Shown here piece after piece: positions 34,589 to 47,615 of a stretch of 64,000 nucleotides of DNA (within the stretch, counting starts at the first letter, position 1; each line of letters opens with the position of its first letter). The DNA comes from Ashinkailepas kermadecensis (Eukaryota; Arthropoda; Thecostraca; Neolepadidae). The stretch is from the NCBI GenBank assembly GCA_034440615.1, contig JAOTOM010004289.1, positions 77,501 through 141,500 of the forward strand, written 5' to 3'. The position numbers were made by a program, and so were the translations under genes. Under the pieces are notes generated by a model. That model made no database searches and had not been told where the DNA came from. It saw only the letters and a program-made list of their open reading frames with translations.

Positions 34589-37500
34589 TTTTGAAGTTTG
34601 CTTTCATCGTGTATCAATGCCCTCACTTTCATAAAGTCATAAAGTGATCGGACTTTATAAGAGCCACAAGGGCCATCCAGGTTAAGTTAGGTGAAGTGAA
34701 GATACCATAAGCCTGAACAAAAAGACACTCATCACCTCAACAAATACCACATCCCAAATTCCAAAGAAACCATCCACCAACATCCCACATACACACACCA
34801 ATGTCTATCTACCCTACCTATCCAGCCCTATTCACTCGATCCCAACACACACGTGGGTCCAGTGCACTACCAATAATTTTTAAACTCCATCCATGTTTGC
34901 TTAACTTTGATGAGAAGTCAGAAGCCTCTTAAACCCACCTTGCATCATCAAGTCGATAAATATACGATAGCTGATTGGGCTATCTTATAAACAAGAAATA
35001 TTTATGGTTTGAATAGTCTTCGCAATACACATCATATTTTATGATCTTCCATATTCAAATAATGTGTCCGTCCAAAGCCAATGAATACATACTTAAAAAT
35101 AAATCATATGAGCATGCTTCCCAGCAAATAATACTGGACATACTCCATGTGTTGATGGTCTTCCCAAGCATATGACGGCCTGGCACTGGCTGTCGCTCTT
35201 GGCTCCTATTGATGGATGCCACCGGGGAGACAAGAGCAAAGATCAGTTTATTCCTTTCGTGTCCGCGACATATAAAATACAGCGACTTGACCAGGTGTGC
35301 AATGTATTCCGTTCAAGCAGAGCTAAGACTTTGCAAGCTACGAAGCTGCCTTTGATCTTATGACAATTATTGCAGTTATTTCCTGTAGCATTATTACTTT
35401 CATCTTATCATGGCTCTTCTGTACCTAACTCTGTAGGCGGGGAGGGTTGAGCGGATTTCGTCCCCAGTTCTAAGGTATCGGAATCTATTTGGGCTTTTTT
35501 AACCTAATAGTTCAAACGAATTATACTGATCTAATCCATACCTTTAGAATGTTAAAATTTTAAAATGCTTGCATTGGCGAATGCAGGATGCCTAGCATGA
35601 TGAAATTGTGTCAAAACCAAATGTAACTGCACTTTGCACCGGTAAAGTTGTGTATGGTTTGGTACAAATCATCATTATTGGTTTTAAAAAACCATGATGC
35701 ACATATAATGCACATACGTATATACACATATAAAACAGCCAATGGCATAGCCAGTAGTCTGGGGAGGGGTGGGTATCATTTACTCTTTGTGGCTGGTCCT
35801 TCATCACAATCATTGCGACAAGTGCCTCTTATTTTGCAATTCTTACATACTATTAATACTTACCGCGACGGTGTTGTCCAGAGGCGTTTCCAGGAAATTA
35901 TCTTGTGGACTATGCTAGGAGGTATGAGTAGGAAGGCTACTACAATGATTGCTCATTTGGAAAGCATACTGGCTCCGCCACTGCGTTATTTTAATTATTG
36001 TAATCGTTTCTCCTAAATTAAATCCTCCCCTCCTTGATCCGCCATTGACAGTGTCGCCATCGTCGCGCCATTGCTTGTAGTGGTTTAAATAGGGTTATCC
36101 TACATACTACTCCTTACCGCCCGAATCCGCAATTGGACATATCTTCTGGTTCTACTACTATTTCCATTGGCAAGCAAGGTAGTATGATAAGTTTAATTCC
36201 AATATATAATCACCTGAACAATGAAACAATGCAAATATTCATAATCATGTACTGTTTCTAAATTTCACAAGAATATGTCATATGTGCCTCCCAATATTTG
36301 ATCTTGGAGACGCCTCTGATATAGCTACGCAATTCAATTTCGGTATGAAGTACAAAGATGATAGGATGATGATGAGGGGGAGGGGCATAATCGGCCTTCT
36401 TGCCGGAAAAGGGATAATATTCTTTTTGGCAGCATAGACGATCTTTTCGAAAGTTTTTGTTCGTGTTCTGATATTGGTGTTTTAAAAAGAAAGGTGATCT
36501 CATTCAGCTTTTCCATCCTGAAGGGTCTCCAGTGAAGTGACATGATTTGAGAACAAACAACTATAATATACTGAACGGTATGTCATCTGAACACATTAGC
36601 TTCAGTGAATAGGCAAAAAAAAAAAATACCAGTACAAATGTGCGGAACACCGTCCGAAATGGCCTCATATGTCGGGGACCTAATTTAGCCCGTCGAGACC
36701 ATATCCGAAGACTCGGAAATGATGACGCGCCATGTGTCACACGGTACATGTCAGACGGCGGCGCGACACCTCACGACGCTCTTTGTTGGCTGAGAAACAC
36801 TGCTTATAGACGTACTCAGCCACTCGGGTGGTGATGCTCAAGAACTTCTTTGTGGCAATTGGAGCAGCTAAGGTAATATGTGGCGTCCAGGAACCTCCAA
36901 TATAGTATGACACCCCAAGCCAAATAACTCACGAACCTTCTTCAAAAATGATGTCACGGAATATGGTGCAACAGAAACTCGGCACTGCTGATGTAAAATA
37001 TACACGATGCATGACATTGCAGTGTCACAAGATTGGTTTTCTCATGCTAATGTTAGCGTTGACGAAGTGTTCATGGGTTGCGTTGGTGTGTTGAGCTGTC
37101 GCCAAGTTCACTGTAAAGTGCGTGGGTTTATTATCTCACGCCATTTTTCGCACTTCATTGACCCATTTTAAACATTTATTGTCATCTCAGTTTAATGATA
37201 TACAACTCTATGCATGTTGTTAAGACTACGATGTGCATAATGTGTATATAACACAAGCACCAATGGAAATTTAAAGCAACATTTCCATGGCGAATGCTTC
37301 CACTTTTCACCTGGTACATAAATGCGGCGTATTTGCGCGTAGGACAACCTAAAGCAGATGGGAACGATGGGGCCTGACATTCCAGCTCAATATCTCGTTG
37401 TCCTTAATGTGATATGGAAACCTACGGCAGTGTGTTAGAAATCTTCCTCGTCCTGTTGTCTCAAAATGTTCCAGTCGACCCAACTTTGTCGGCCTCAGTC

Positions 37501-39700
37501 GCCCTTCCAGATCAAGACAAATTGTCGCAGTGCTTATGAAGGAGCAACCAATAATTCCTTTCATTCTTCACCAGACATCCGTTCATGTAATGTCAAATAT
37601 TTCATGCAAAAACACGCCAGCTAAGGGACGTTTCGTGTCATTCTAATTGTTATGCTGTACCATTTGGTTGTGTGTAGTGCTACGTAAATACCATTAACAG
37701 TGACGTTATGACGAACTAAGAGTACTCGCGCTGGATGACCGTGAGAAATATCGAAGGCTGTACGACATGGACATGTTTAACTGATTGACTTGATCTCCTG
37801 ATTAACTATTCCATTGGACCACCTTGCCAAACAGCATAATACTACTCCAGTCTCAGAACAGCGTAATTGATCATGAACGCCTTCTCGTATTAATGTTTCA
37901 TGAAGTGCAGCTCGTGCTTAGTTCACCATCGCCTGGGTACTCTTGGCCTTATGGAGGAAGAAACGGAAGCTGCTCTCTCCCGGAAATATCACACCAAATT
38001 TCTACCAGAAACGCTTGGGGTGCCCCTCCCAAAAAACCCAGCCAATCCAGTCAGAATTCCTGATAGTGTTCTATACTGGTTGCCTGTGGCTACAGCTTGA
38101 CCAGTGGTGTAATCATACCGTCCAGAGCCACTGTAAGCAAGTCCACGGCTACATAGTCGTCACAAATGAAGCTCATCACGAAAAGTAGGGTGTACGGATT
38201 GCCATGTTTTTTTTAATATAGGTAAACTTGAACATACGTTTGAGTCATGTTTGGTAAGGTTAATGTATGTATCAGGTACGACTTTACTGAGCCATCTGCA
38301 CATGTCAGCTACGCAAACAGAAGGCAAATACAAGTCACTGGATAGGCAATCGCCCTATGGGTCGTCCTCGGAAAACCAGCGAAAAAAGGCGTCACCTCTG
38401 AGCACCCTGGAGACGCTAACAAATATCACTGCTTCTTGTAGTGATACCACAGGTTAACATAATGTTTGCTGTTTATCCCTGCTTTTGTTTTCCATAGCAT
38501 CCGTCCCGATTGTCATGGCAACTGCTGAGTCAGTGTCCAGTCGAGTCCAGCATGCTGACTCATTGTCTCCAGCATGCTGACTCGTCTCCAGCATGCTGAT
38601 GCTACATGGACTCAGCGGCCGATACTGCATGGACTCGGTGTCTCCCTAGCAACAGTGATGGCTGATACTACATGGACTCAGTGTCTCCCTAGCAACAGTG
38701 ATGGCTGATCGGGTGTCACGGACTGCTTATGTTGGACAGAACTTTGTGAACGTAAGCTGGAGGGATATCATGGATAGATCGATGGGTCTTCGATTGAAAG
38801 TCAGCTGGAGAGGCTATATAATTGAAAAAAATAGACCAAATCTGATTGGAATAATGTCACACGTCCACAAAGGCAGGTGCATTCTCATCATAATTACACA
38901 GCTTCACACTAAAATCACAATTGCTTACCATGGATGAAACGGTTGGAACACATGCAAGTGGAACAAGAGGCGGCTGCACATTCTTCGAGTGGAATATACT
39001 GCCGTGGTCTTGCCCTTTCCCTTATGGTGACACCTCCATACTCTTCTAGCATGGATGATTCCTGACACAAGAGGTGTGGCCAGGCACTAATTTAAGCTTG
39101 GCTTTGATGTGTTTCGTCTGCAGTGTGTTGTAATTCATATTTTGTAGAGCGGATGATTCCAGATGGAAACTTAAAACCCCCGATATCGTCGACATGATTT
39201 GGCAATACGATAGGATAAAGTGGGGACAATAAATGATATTAACAGATGATTACCTGCCCCGCTGGAAAGTTTGTGATGGCACAGATGCCAGGAATATAAT
39301 GTGGCGAAGAGTAACAGCTACGGCAGTTGTATGCTGTGCAGCTTCATGGAAATCAATTCAGGAAGTCAAAACTCTGTTCGCAGAAAGTCAAAACAAGGTT
39401 CTGGCAGATGCCAGTTTCCGAATAATTTTTGGTATTCCAGGACATTGTTCGTCTGCCCCAAGGTCTAAAACATTCTGATTTATTCCACCATCCTGTGTCT
39501 ATGATGAGCAGATTCTTTGTTCCCGTTTGTGCTTCACTAGCACTAAAAGCGAGAAACGAATATTGAGTTGACGCTTGAAGCGGGACACTTTTGAAACTGC
39601 ACTATTGTTTTGACAACGAGATCGGTGCGGGTCCGAAAGTTATACGACTTGCAGGAAAGGGAACTCCTTTCTGCCACGTGCCAGCATTCCCGCCAACCAC
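34589..39700. other. Long stretch without recognised genes
   Basis: About 5 kb of intronic-looking sequence. I checked short frames near 35648, 36258, 36640, 37943 and 38698 and found no family signature. Near 38550-38715 there is a short duplication (TACATGGACTCAGTGTCTCC and AGCAACAGTGATGGCTGAT, two copies). Confidence 0.4.
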
Positions 39701-39863
39701 AGCCGGGATACCATAATAGCCGGGATACCAAAATAGCTGGGATGCCACAATAGCCGGGATGCCACCATAGCCGGGATACCACAATAGCCTAAATACCACA
39801 ATTGCCGGGATACCACAATAGGCGGGATATCACAATAGCCGGTTACCACAAAGGCCGGGATGT
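39701..39863. repeat. 17-bp minisatellite upstream of exon C
   Basis: About nine copies of AGCCGGGATACCACAAT with substitutions. It ends 66 bp before the exon C acceptor. Confidence 0.9.
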
Positions 39864-39929
39864 GGTAGCTGTGTCAGCTGTGCTGTACCACACGCTCCCG
39901 GCAACTAACACTGTGTACTGCCTTTCCAG

Positions 39930-40031
39930 TACGCACTCTCCTGCAGCAACGATGTATCCGTCGTCACAAATACGGTGCTGGGAACGGCGATGGTGGCGGG
40001 AGCAATCATCTTCGCACCCTTCGTGGATAAG
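39930..40031 (+). CDS. SLC22-like transporter exon C (helix 2)
   Basis: An exon of 102 nt (34 codons), phase 0 at both ends. The acceptor is CTGCCTTTCCAG and the donor is GTGAGC. The peptide YALSCSNDVSVV is followed by the hydrophobic helix NTVLGTAMVAGAIIFAPF and ends VDK. In SLC22 proteins this position reads xxLVCxxxW...QSxFMxGxLxGxxxFGxLxDR, with the same Cys before helix 2 and the same D-R/K after it. In human OCT genes a ~104-nt exon covers the same helix, close to this length. The next exon supplies YGRK, completing MFS motif A (DKxGRK), which gates the conformational change. The protein would act in the plasma membrane; the substrate cannot be told from this fragment. Partial copies of this exon lie immediately downstream. 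Confidence 0.8.
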
Positions 40032-40045
40032 GTGAGCTTCCAGCT

Positions 40046-40190
40046 GTGCTAGGAACCGCGATGGTGGCGGGGGCAATTATCTTCGCACCTTCGTGGATAA
40101 GGTAAGCTTCCAGCTGTGCTGGGAACGGCGATGGTGGGGGTGCAACCATGGGGTGCAGTCGCACCCTTAGTAGATACGGTGAGCTTGTGC
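40046..40190 (+). pseudogene. Two tandem partial duplicates of exon C with its splice donor
   Basis: The segment from GTGCTGGGAACGGCGATGG through the exon end and the GTGAGCTTCCAGCT intron start (39975-40045) is repeated at 40046-40115 and, more diverged, at 40116-40190. The second copy reads GGATAAGGTAAGC at its donor and has lost one C (CACCTTCG for CACCCTTCG), which breaks the frame. The third has an inserted segment and reads TAGATACGGTGAGC. They could act as decoy exons or donors. Confidence 0.85.
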
Positions 40191-42329
40191 GCCTGAAGAA
40201 GGTGAGGTCGTGCTCCTCACACTTCGGACATCGGAACAACCTCACGCTTGTCTCCACGTTAATTCAAATTCGCTCGCCTGTTTCCAGAAATGAATAAGCA
40301 TACTTAGATTGCTTAAGCAACCGTACGTCAAACTGAGGATCACATTAGCCAAGGTCAGGATCACTTCGACTGCTTTATCTACATGTTTTTTTAACGAATG
40401 TATGCCATTGTCTGTCTGCTGTATATTGTCTTTTATATATAAATTAATAGATATAACCGTCTTCCACGCTCATGACCGAAGTAGGCGTAGTCTTGTTTGG
40501 CTGGTGCTGTACCGATGTGGCGAGTGCTCTTGCTGCTCGAGTTGTAATGCGCCTCAACCAATCAGCGTTACGTGACGTGGAACTTAAATCAAGACGCCCA
40601 AAATCGAAACATCCGGCTGTTCATTTAATGTTATGTTGTGTCTAAAAACGTGTCCTTTTCACGTGCAACATATTCCTCGGACCAGGCGATGTTACACCAT
40701 CTAAATTATCCCACTGGAAACAGCCTTGATAACTAAACGTTTGGCTTGAAGTGGCCGGAAAATGTATTGTCCACCAGACGGCTCGAGGGTGCCAAGGCAA
40801 CTGCTACGATTCAACGGGAGATTTCAATGTAATGTTACCAATAGAAAGCAACACCAATGGTTCTCTTGGTAGCGATCAGTACATATGCGGTCCTCGGCAT
40901 CATTTTGATCGCTTTGCAATTTCTTCACCTCAGGGGATGGAGCCGAAAAGTCAAACCCCCCATGTCTTGATACCTTGCTAATCCGCCGAATGGAGAGGGA
41001 AGGGGCGGATCATCTGTTTTTCTCTTACATAAACTGACGAAGAAAATAAAGCAGAGAGCTGAAACCTGGAGCAACACATTATTGAACCTACTCTGGGTTG
41101 AAATACATGTAATTTGACTATTGCATATATGATATGCATTAGGCTTGTACTTTGGCTTATTTTGAAAAGTCTCCAATGACCGTACACAATTATTGAACGA
41201 GAACAAGCCATGGTGGCAAAAGTGACAGATGATGCGTGAGGCAGGTTCGAGTCACACTCCCTCTGGGGAAGGTGGTTAATCGATTCTAAATACAAATTCC
41301 AGCTATTATGAGGCAAGCAGCTACACGGGAGCATCAACATAAAAGCAGCACCCCCCATCCCGTTCTCCACCACACTCATGTACAAATGTGAGGCATGCGA
41401 GCACACAAATTGCACACTATGCTCCAACTTCGTGATGTCAAATCTGGTCGACCTAATAACACTGTCCCAAATTTAAAGCATAACAAATAAATTAGTGTAA
41501 TTAATTCTACCGGCAATTTGGCTGAGGGGGAACGACATCTCCATAGCTCAATTGCTTTCGTGATAATGTAAGGAGGCTTACATTCTTTCGGCACAAAATT
41601 TATATATATATTCCTCCCGACAGGGCCGTAAGCGACAAAACGTCGAGCCAGATACCGGCCACCTGCTCCCGGCCAATTTCATGACCTGTTTGTTAGATCT
41701 CACCCAATAAACCAAGCCGAACCTCACCGTCGCGAACGCGTCCAGATCAAAGGCGGCCTCGGGAACATATGGAATAACAATAGCTGCGGACAAATATGAG
41801 AAAGGCCGGCGGACCGTGAGATAGATCAACGACCCTCAGTGGAAAATTTCCAACTTCAGCAGACCGTCATGAAGGCCCCCAGGCGGCTTCAAGAAACGTG
41901 GCCTAAATAAAAAAATGTACCCCGTCAATCGAAATCCAACACTTTCATTCGGAAACCCTGGGAGTGGTTAGAGAATAGAGGAGGCGGAGCTGGAGTGAAT
42001 TGAAGACAAACTGGCAGACATAGAAGAAGGGCTCTCTCTCTCTCTCTCGAACGCTCACACTCTCACTCGCTGAGTCTCTCACTCACGGACGGAGCAGTCT
42101 CAGAAAGATGTCGAGACGACCGAAGAGGCCAGCCGTATAACATACGCGCAGAACCACCAGCAAAATGTGAGTGCCGCCGGTCTGCCATGCCTTCTTCCTT
42201 CTTCCAAATCTTACCGGCCCGATCTCATTTAAATGACACCTATTTCCTCCTCAACCTAATTCACTCTGCTGAAAGGAGCGACCCGTCTTGTGGGATGGGG
42301 GTGGGGGGAGGGCGGACAAGTGGGATACA
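40191..42329. other. Nothing recognised
   Basis: No gene seen. A short CT run lies at about 42030-42047. A tRNA-like B-box (GGTTCGAGTCAC, 41233) lacks a credible A-box. Confidence 0.4.
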
Positions 42330-42450
42330 TTCGAGCTGATGTGTGGGGAGAGATGTGCGGCACGGCCGGTGGGACGGCCGGTGGGAGATCGCCGGACGGC
42401 CGGTGGGAGATCGAGCTGATGTGTGGGGAGAGATGTGCGGCACGGCCGGT
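42330..42450. repeat. ~80-bp partial tandem duplication
   Basis: GAGCTGATGTGTGGGGAGAG and the following ATGTGCGGCACGGCCGGTGG occur twice. ACGGCCGGTGGGAGATCG is also repeated between them. Confidence 0.85.
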
Positions 42451-42734
42451 GGCGCCGACGTCGTAAAGAAGGGTAGGTTATGGAGGTGAGGGATGAGACG
42501 GAGAAGGCGTGTGCCAGGAGCGTTTACCGGTCCTATTGGCTTAAGATGTATACACATGTTACCCTTGATGATAGGAATGTTTGAGCGCACCAGCAGAGAC
42601 ACGGAGCAGCTGCTCAGCCTTTCACGGACATAATTAGCGATGAAAAGGAATATTTGGGATAAAAAGGGGAATAGCTTGGGCTAACGATCAGGGATATTAG
42701 GCACAAATCGTATCCTAACATCCGTCCTATAGGA

Positions 42735-42935
42735 CCACCGGACCAGAGCGGGTCGTAAAAATGAACATCGCTCGATTCGATAGCACGTATGTTGAGAACT
42801 GTGCGTGCAACATCCGCCTCGTAGGACCGGTCCAGAGCGGTCCAGCCTCTAGTCCAGAGCGGGGCGTCAAGATGACCATCGCTCGGTCTGATAGCACGCA
42901 TGTTGAGAACTGTGCGTGCAATATCCATGTCTTCC
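42735..42935. repeat. ~110-bp tandem duplication
   Basis: Two diverged copies containing CATCGCTCGRTTYGATAGCA and TTGAGAACTGTGCGTGCAA. Confidence 0.85.
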
Positions 42936-43189
42936 CTCTCCTCGTCCAATGCGCTCGACTCTCACATTAACAGGAGTTAAAGCAATAACATTATAGCCCA
43001 ACTATCCGCGTGGTGCAGACTAATTCAAAATCCAAAACTCTAGGGGCGCCCTCCAGCTGTGCGTTCAGTGGCGTAACTTTCGTGATGAACCAGATAGCAT
43101 TGAGGTCAGATGCCGATGACTGAGTCAGCGAACATCCGTCGGGATTAACGTCAATGGATGACGTGAGGGTACGACCCTCCCATACAATC

Positions 43190-43290
43190 TACTGACATCA
43201 AATCTACTGACACTAGCTTCTGGCACTAGCTACTGACACACTAGCTACTGACACTAGCTACTGACACTAGGTATTGGCACTAGCTACTGA
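43190..43290. repeat. Short CTAGCTACTGACA repeats
   Basis: Six to eight degenerate copies of a 12-14 bp unit (CTAGCTACTGACA). Confidence 0.85.
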
Positions 43291-43576
43291 CACAGTTTAT
43301 GTTGTAGTTAGTGCCATTGCGTTGACATTTTATTGCGTTTCACTCAAATCTTTCTGAGCGGAGTCATCAATCATCCTGAACATAGTGTCCCTCAGGAAAT
43401 AAAACTCACTGGGTACGGCTTCTTGAATTGAAAATCGGCTTACTGGTGAATGAGCCGAGCGCAGTTTGCTCACACCAGTACCAGCACCCATAGCTGGGTC
43501 TGCACATCCCTTGAGCCGATAGTCCGGTCTGCAATGAGGCCTTGAGCCGGACGCCTCGCCTTCAAGTGCGTCATAG

Positions 43577-44728
43577 CCTATGGAAGGGTGGTATCCTGTG
43601 GTGCGCCATATCGTGTGGTGGAGGTGGTATCCTGTGGTACGTCACATCCTGTGGTGGGGGTGGTATCCTGTGGTCTGTCATATCCTGTGGTGGGGTGGTA
43701 TCCTGTGGTCCGCCATATCCTATGTAGGGGTGGTATCCTGCGGTGCGTCATATCCTGTGGTGGGGTGGTATCTTGTGGTGCGTCATATCCTGTGGTGGGG
43801 GTGGTATCTTGTGGTACGTCACATCCTGTGGTGGGGGTGGTATCCTGTTGTGCGTCATATCATGTGATGGGGTGGTATCTTGTGGTACGTCACATCCTGT
43901 GGTGGGGGTGGTATCCTGTGGTGCGTCATATCATGTGATGGGGTGGTATCTTGTGGTACGTCACATCCTGTGGTGGGGGTGGTATCTTGTGGTGCGTCAT
44001 ATCCTGTGGTGGGGGTGGTATCTTGTGGTACGTCACATCCTGTGGTGGGGGTGGTATCTTGTGGTGCGTCATATCCTGTGGTGGGGGTGGTATCCTGTGG
44101 TGCGTCATATCATGTGATGGGGTGGTATCTTGTGGTACGTCACATCCTGTGGTGGGGGTGGTATCCTGTGGTGCGTCATATCCTGTGGTGGGGGTGGTAT
44201 CTTGTGTTACGTCACGTCCTGTGGTGGGGGTGGTATCCTGTGGTCTGCCATATCCTGTGGTGCAGGTGGTATCCTGTGGTGCGTCATATCCTGTGGTGCG
44301 CCATATCCTGTGGTGGGGGTGGTATCCTGTGGTGCATCATATCCTGTGGTGGAGGTGGTATCCTGTGGTGCGTCATATCCTGTGATGGGGGTGATATCTT
44401 GTGGTACGTCACATCCTGTGGTGGGGGTGGTATCCTGTGGTGCGTCATATCCTGTGGTGGGGGTGGTATCTTGTATTACGTCACGTCCTGTGGTGGGGGT
44501 GGTATCCTGTGGTCTGCCATATCCTGTGGTGCAGGTGGTATCCTGTGGTCCGCCATATCCTGTGGTGCGTCATATCCTGTGGTGGGGATGGCATCCTGTG
44601 GTCTGTCGTATCCTGTGGTGCGTCATATCCTGCGGTGGGGGTGGTATCCTGTGGTGCGTGATATCCTGTGGTGCGTGATATCCTGTGGTGCGCCATATCC
44701 TGTGGTGCGCCATATCCTGTGGTGGGAG
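43577..44728. repeat. 36-bp minisatellite, about 32 copies
   Basis: The unit combines GTCATATCCTGTGGTGGGGG and TGGTATCCTGTGGTGC. Variants GTACGTCACATCC and GTGCGTCATATCC alternate, giving a higher-order pattern. Long frames on both strands are repeat artefacts. Confidence 0.95.
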
Positions 44729-45955
44729 TGGGCTGTGTATCGTGACACACTGGCTGTCTGCTCTGTTAAGCGGTGGTCTGGCTGTGTATTGTGACACTGG
44801 CTGTCTGCTCTGTTAAGCGGTGGTCTGGCTGTGTATTGTGACACACTGGCTGTCTTCTCTGTTAAGCGGTGGTCTGGCTGTGTATTGTGACACTGGCTGT
44901 CTGCTCTGCTAGGCGGTGCTCTGGCTGTGTATTGTGACACACTGTCTGTCTGCTCTGTTAAGCGGTGATCTGGCTGTGTATTGTGACACTGGCTGTCTGC
45001 TCTGTTAAGCGGTGATCTGGCTGTGTATTGTGACACACTGGCTGTCTGCTCTGTTAAGCGGTGATCTGGCTGTGTATTGTGAGACACTGGCTGTCTGCTC
45101 TGTTAAGCGGTGATCTGGCTGTGTATTGTGACACACTGTCTGTCTGCTCCGTTAGGCGGTGCTCTGGCTGCGTATTGTGACACACTGGCTGTCTGCTCTG
45201 TTAAGCGGTGATCTGGCTGTGTATTGTGACACACTGGCTGTCTGCTCTGCTAGGCGGTGATCTGGCTGTGTATTGTGACACACTGGCTGTCTGCTCTGTT
45301 AAGCGGTGATCTGGCTGTGTATTGTGACACACTGGCTGTCTGCTCTGTTAAGCGGTGGTCTGGCTGTGTATTGTGACACACTGGCTGTCTTCTCTGTTAA
45401 GCGGTGGTCTGGCTGTGTATTGTGACACACTGGCTGTCTGCTCTGTTAAGCGGTGCTCTGGCTGTGTATTGTGACACACTGGCTGTCTGCTCTGTTAGGC
45501 GGTGCTCTGGCTGTGTATTGTGACACACTGGCTGTCTGCTCTGTTAAGCGGTGATCTGACTGTGTATTGTGACACACTGGCTGTCTGCTCTGTTAGGCGG
45601 TACTCTGGCTGTGTATTGTGACACACTGGCTGTCTGCTCTGTTAGGCGGTGGTCTGGCTGTGTATTGTGACACTGGCTGTCTGCTCTGTTAAGCGGTGAT
45701 CTGGTTGGGTATTGTGACACACTGGCTGTCTGCTCTGCTAGGTGGTTATCTGGCTGTGTATTGTGACACACTGGCTGTCTGCTCTGCTAGGTGGTTATCT
45801 GGCTGTGTATTGTGACACACTGGCTGTCTGCTCTGTTAGGCGGTACTCTGGCTGTGTATTGTGACACACTGGCTGTCTGCTCTGTTAAGCGGTGATCTGG
45901 CTGTGTATTGTGACACACTGGCTGTCTGCTCTGTTAGGCGGTGCTCTGGCTGTTG
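44729..45955. repeat. ~49-bp minisatellite, about 25 copies
   Basis: The unit contains CTGGCTGTGTATTGTGACAC, then ACTGGCTGTCTGCTCTGTTA and AGCGGTGAT. Some units lack two bases in the ACACAC run. It follows the 36-bp array without a gap. Confidence 0.95.
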
Positions 45956-46087
45956 TCGACAGAGAACGGTGCTGCCGCACACGTTTGTAGCGGGACACTG
46001 GGTTAGCTGGGCTAATCCAGCTGATCCAGGGACGTGAGAGAAAATTCGACAGTTGGCCAGGCTTGTCATACCTGGTTTGACACGCGT

Positions 46088-46442
46088 GCCGGCGTTCTGG
46101 GCAGAGTGGTGTGTTGGTGCTGTGCTGGCGTTGTGGGCAGAGTGGTGTGTTCGTGTTGTGCCGGCGTTCTGGACAGAGTGGTGTGTTGGTGTTGTGCTGG
46201 CGTTGTGGGCAGAGTGGTGTGTTCGTGTTGTGCCGGCGTTCTGGGTAGAGTGGTGTGTTCGTGTTGTGCCGGCGTTCTGGGTGGTGTGTTCGTGTTGTGC
46301 TGGCGTTGTGGGCAGAGTGGTGTGTTGTTTTGCTGGCGTTGTAGGCAGAGTGGTGTGTTCGTGTTGTGCCGGCGTTGTGGGCAGAGTGGTGTGTTCGTGT
46401 TGTGCCGGCGTTCTGGACAGAGTGGTGTGTTGGTGTTGTGCT
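46088..46442. repeat. 36-bp minisatellite, about 10 copies
   Basis: The unit contains GTTCTGGGCAGAGTGGTGTG and TTCGTGTTGTGCCGGC, with a GTTGTGGGCAG variant. Confidence 0.95.
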
Positions 46443-46578
46443 GTCGACCCACGGTTCAGTCTTCTCACAGACAACCTAGTCCGAGCCTCACAGGCTGACG
46501 GATTACGGTGGCCACTGCTGTTATAACGTTGTCTTCTCTCATCTAAATCTGGGCGCATGCTCACGAGTTAATGATGAT

Positions 46579-47238
46579 AAGTCTCTCGTTGGACTCGTCT
46601 CTCGCTGGACTCGTCTCTCGCTGTACTCGTCTCTCGTTGGTCTCGTCTCTCGTTGCACTCGTCTCTCGTTGGACTCGTCTCTCGTTGGATTCGTCTCTCG
46701 CTGGACTCGTCTCTCGCTGGACTCGTCTCTCGTTGGACTCGTCTCTCGTTGGACTCGTCTCTCGTTGGACTCGTCTCTCGCTGGACTCGTCTCTCGTTGG
46801 ACTCGTCTCTCGTTGGACTCGTCTCTCGTTGGACTCGTCTTTCGTTGGACGGTCTCGTCAGACTCGTCTCTCGCTGGACTCGGCTCTCGTTGGACTCGTC
46901 TCTCGTTGAACTCGTCTCTCGTTGGACTCGTCTCTCGTTGGACTCGTCTCTCGTTGGACTCGTCTCTCGTTGGACTCGTCTCTCGTTGGACTCGTCTCTC
47001 GTTGGACTCGTCTCTCGCTGGACTCGTCTCTCGTTGGACTCGTCTCTCGTTGGACTCGTCTCTCGTTGGACTCGTCTCTCGTTGGACTCGTCTCTCGTTG
47101 GACTCGTCTCTCGTTGGACTCGTCTCTCGTTGGACTCGTCTCTCGCTAGACTCGTCTCTCGTTGGACTCGTCTCTCGTTGGACTCGTCTCTCGTTGTACT
47201 CGTCTCTCGCTGGACTCGTCTCTCGTTGGACTCGTCTC
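46579..47238. repeat. 16-bp minisatellite, about 41 copies
   Basis: Unit CTCGTCTCTCGTTGGA, very homogeneous; variants are GCTGGA and GTTGTA. Three units make a 16-codon cycle, so several frames stay open for over 200 codons; none is a gene. Confidence 0.95.
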
Positions 47239-47278
47239 TACACATGGAGGTTCGATCGGGGTTGCCATCCTATTCTCT

Positions 47279-47615
47279 TCAGACCTTATGCCGGCCCACA
47301 TGTCTTCACTAGGCTTAAGACCTTATGCCGGCTCACGTGTCTTCACTAGGCTTAAGACCTTATGCGGGCTCACATGTCTTCACTAGCCTTAAGACCTTAT
47401 ACCGGATCACATGTCTTCACTAGGCTTAAGACCTTATGCCGGCTCACATGTCTTTACTAGGCTTAAGACCCTATGCCGGCTCACATGTCTTTACTAGGCT
47501 TAAGACCCTATGCCGGCTCACATGTCTTTACTAGGCTTAAGACCCTATACCGGCTCACATGTCTTCACTAGGCTTAAGACCTTATATCGGCTCACATGTC
47601 TTGACTGGGCCTGAG
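47279..47615. repeat. 37-bp minisatellite, about 9 copies
   Basis: The unit contains GGCTTAAGACCTTATGCCGG and CTCACATGTCTTCACTA. It is the last of five different arrays lying end to end from 43577. Confidence 0.95.

Noticed and set aside
41205..41260. Possible tRNA (B-box GGTTCGAGTCAC)
   Set aside because: No acceptable A-box or foldable cloverleaf around it.
46568..47349. Long open frames on both strands over the 16-bp array
   Set aside because: Pure translations of the minisatellite; simultaneous openness of both strands is an effect of the unit.
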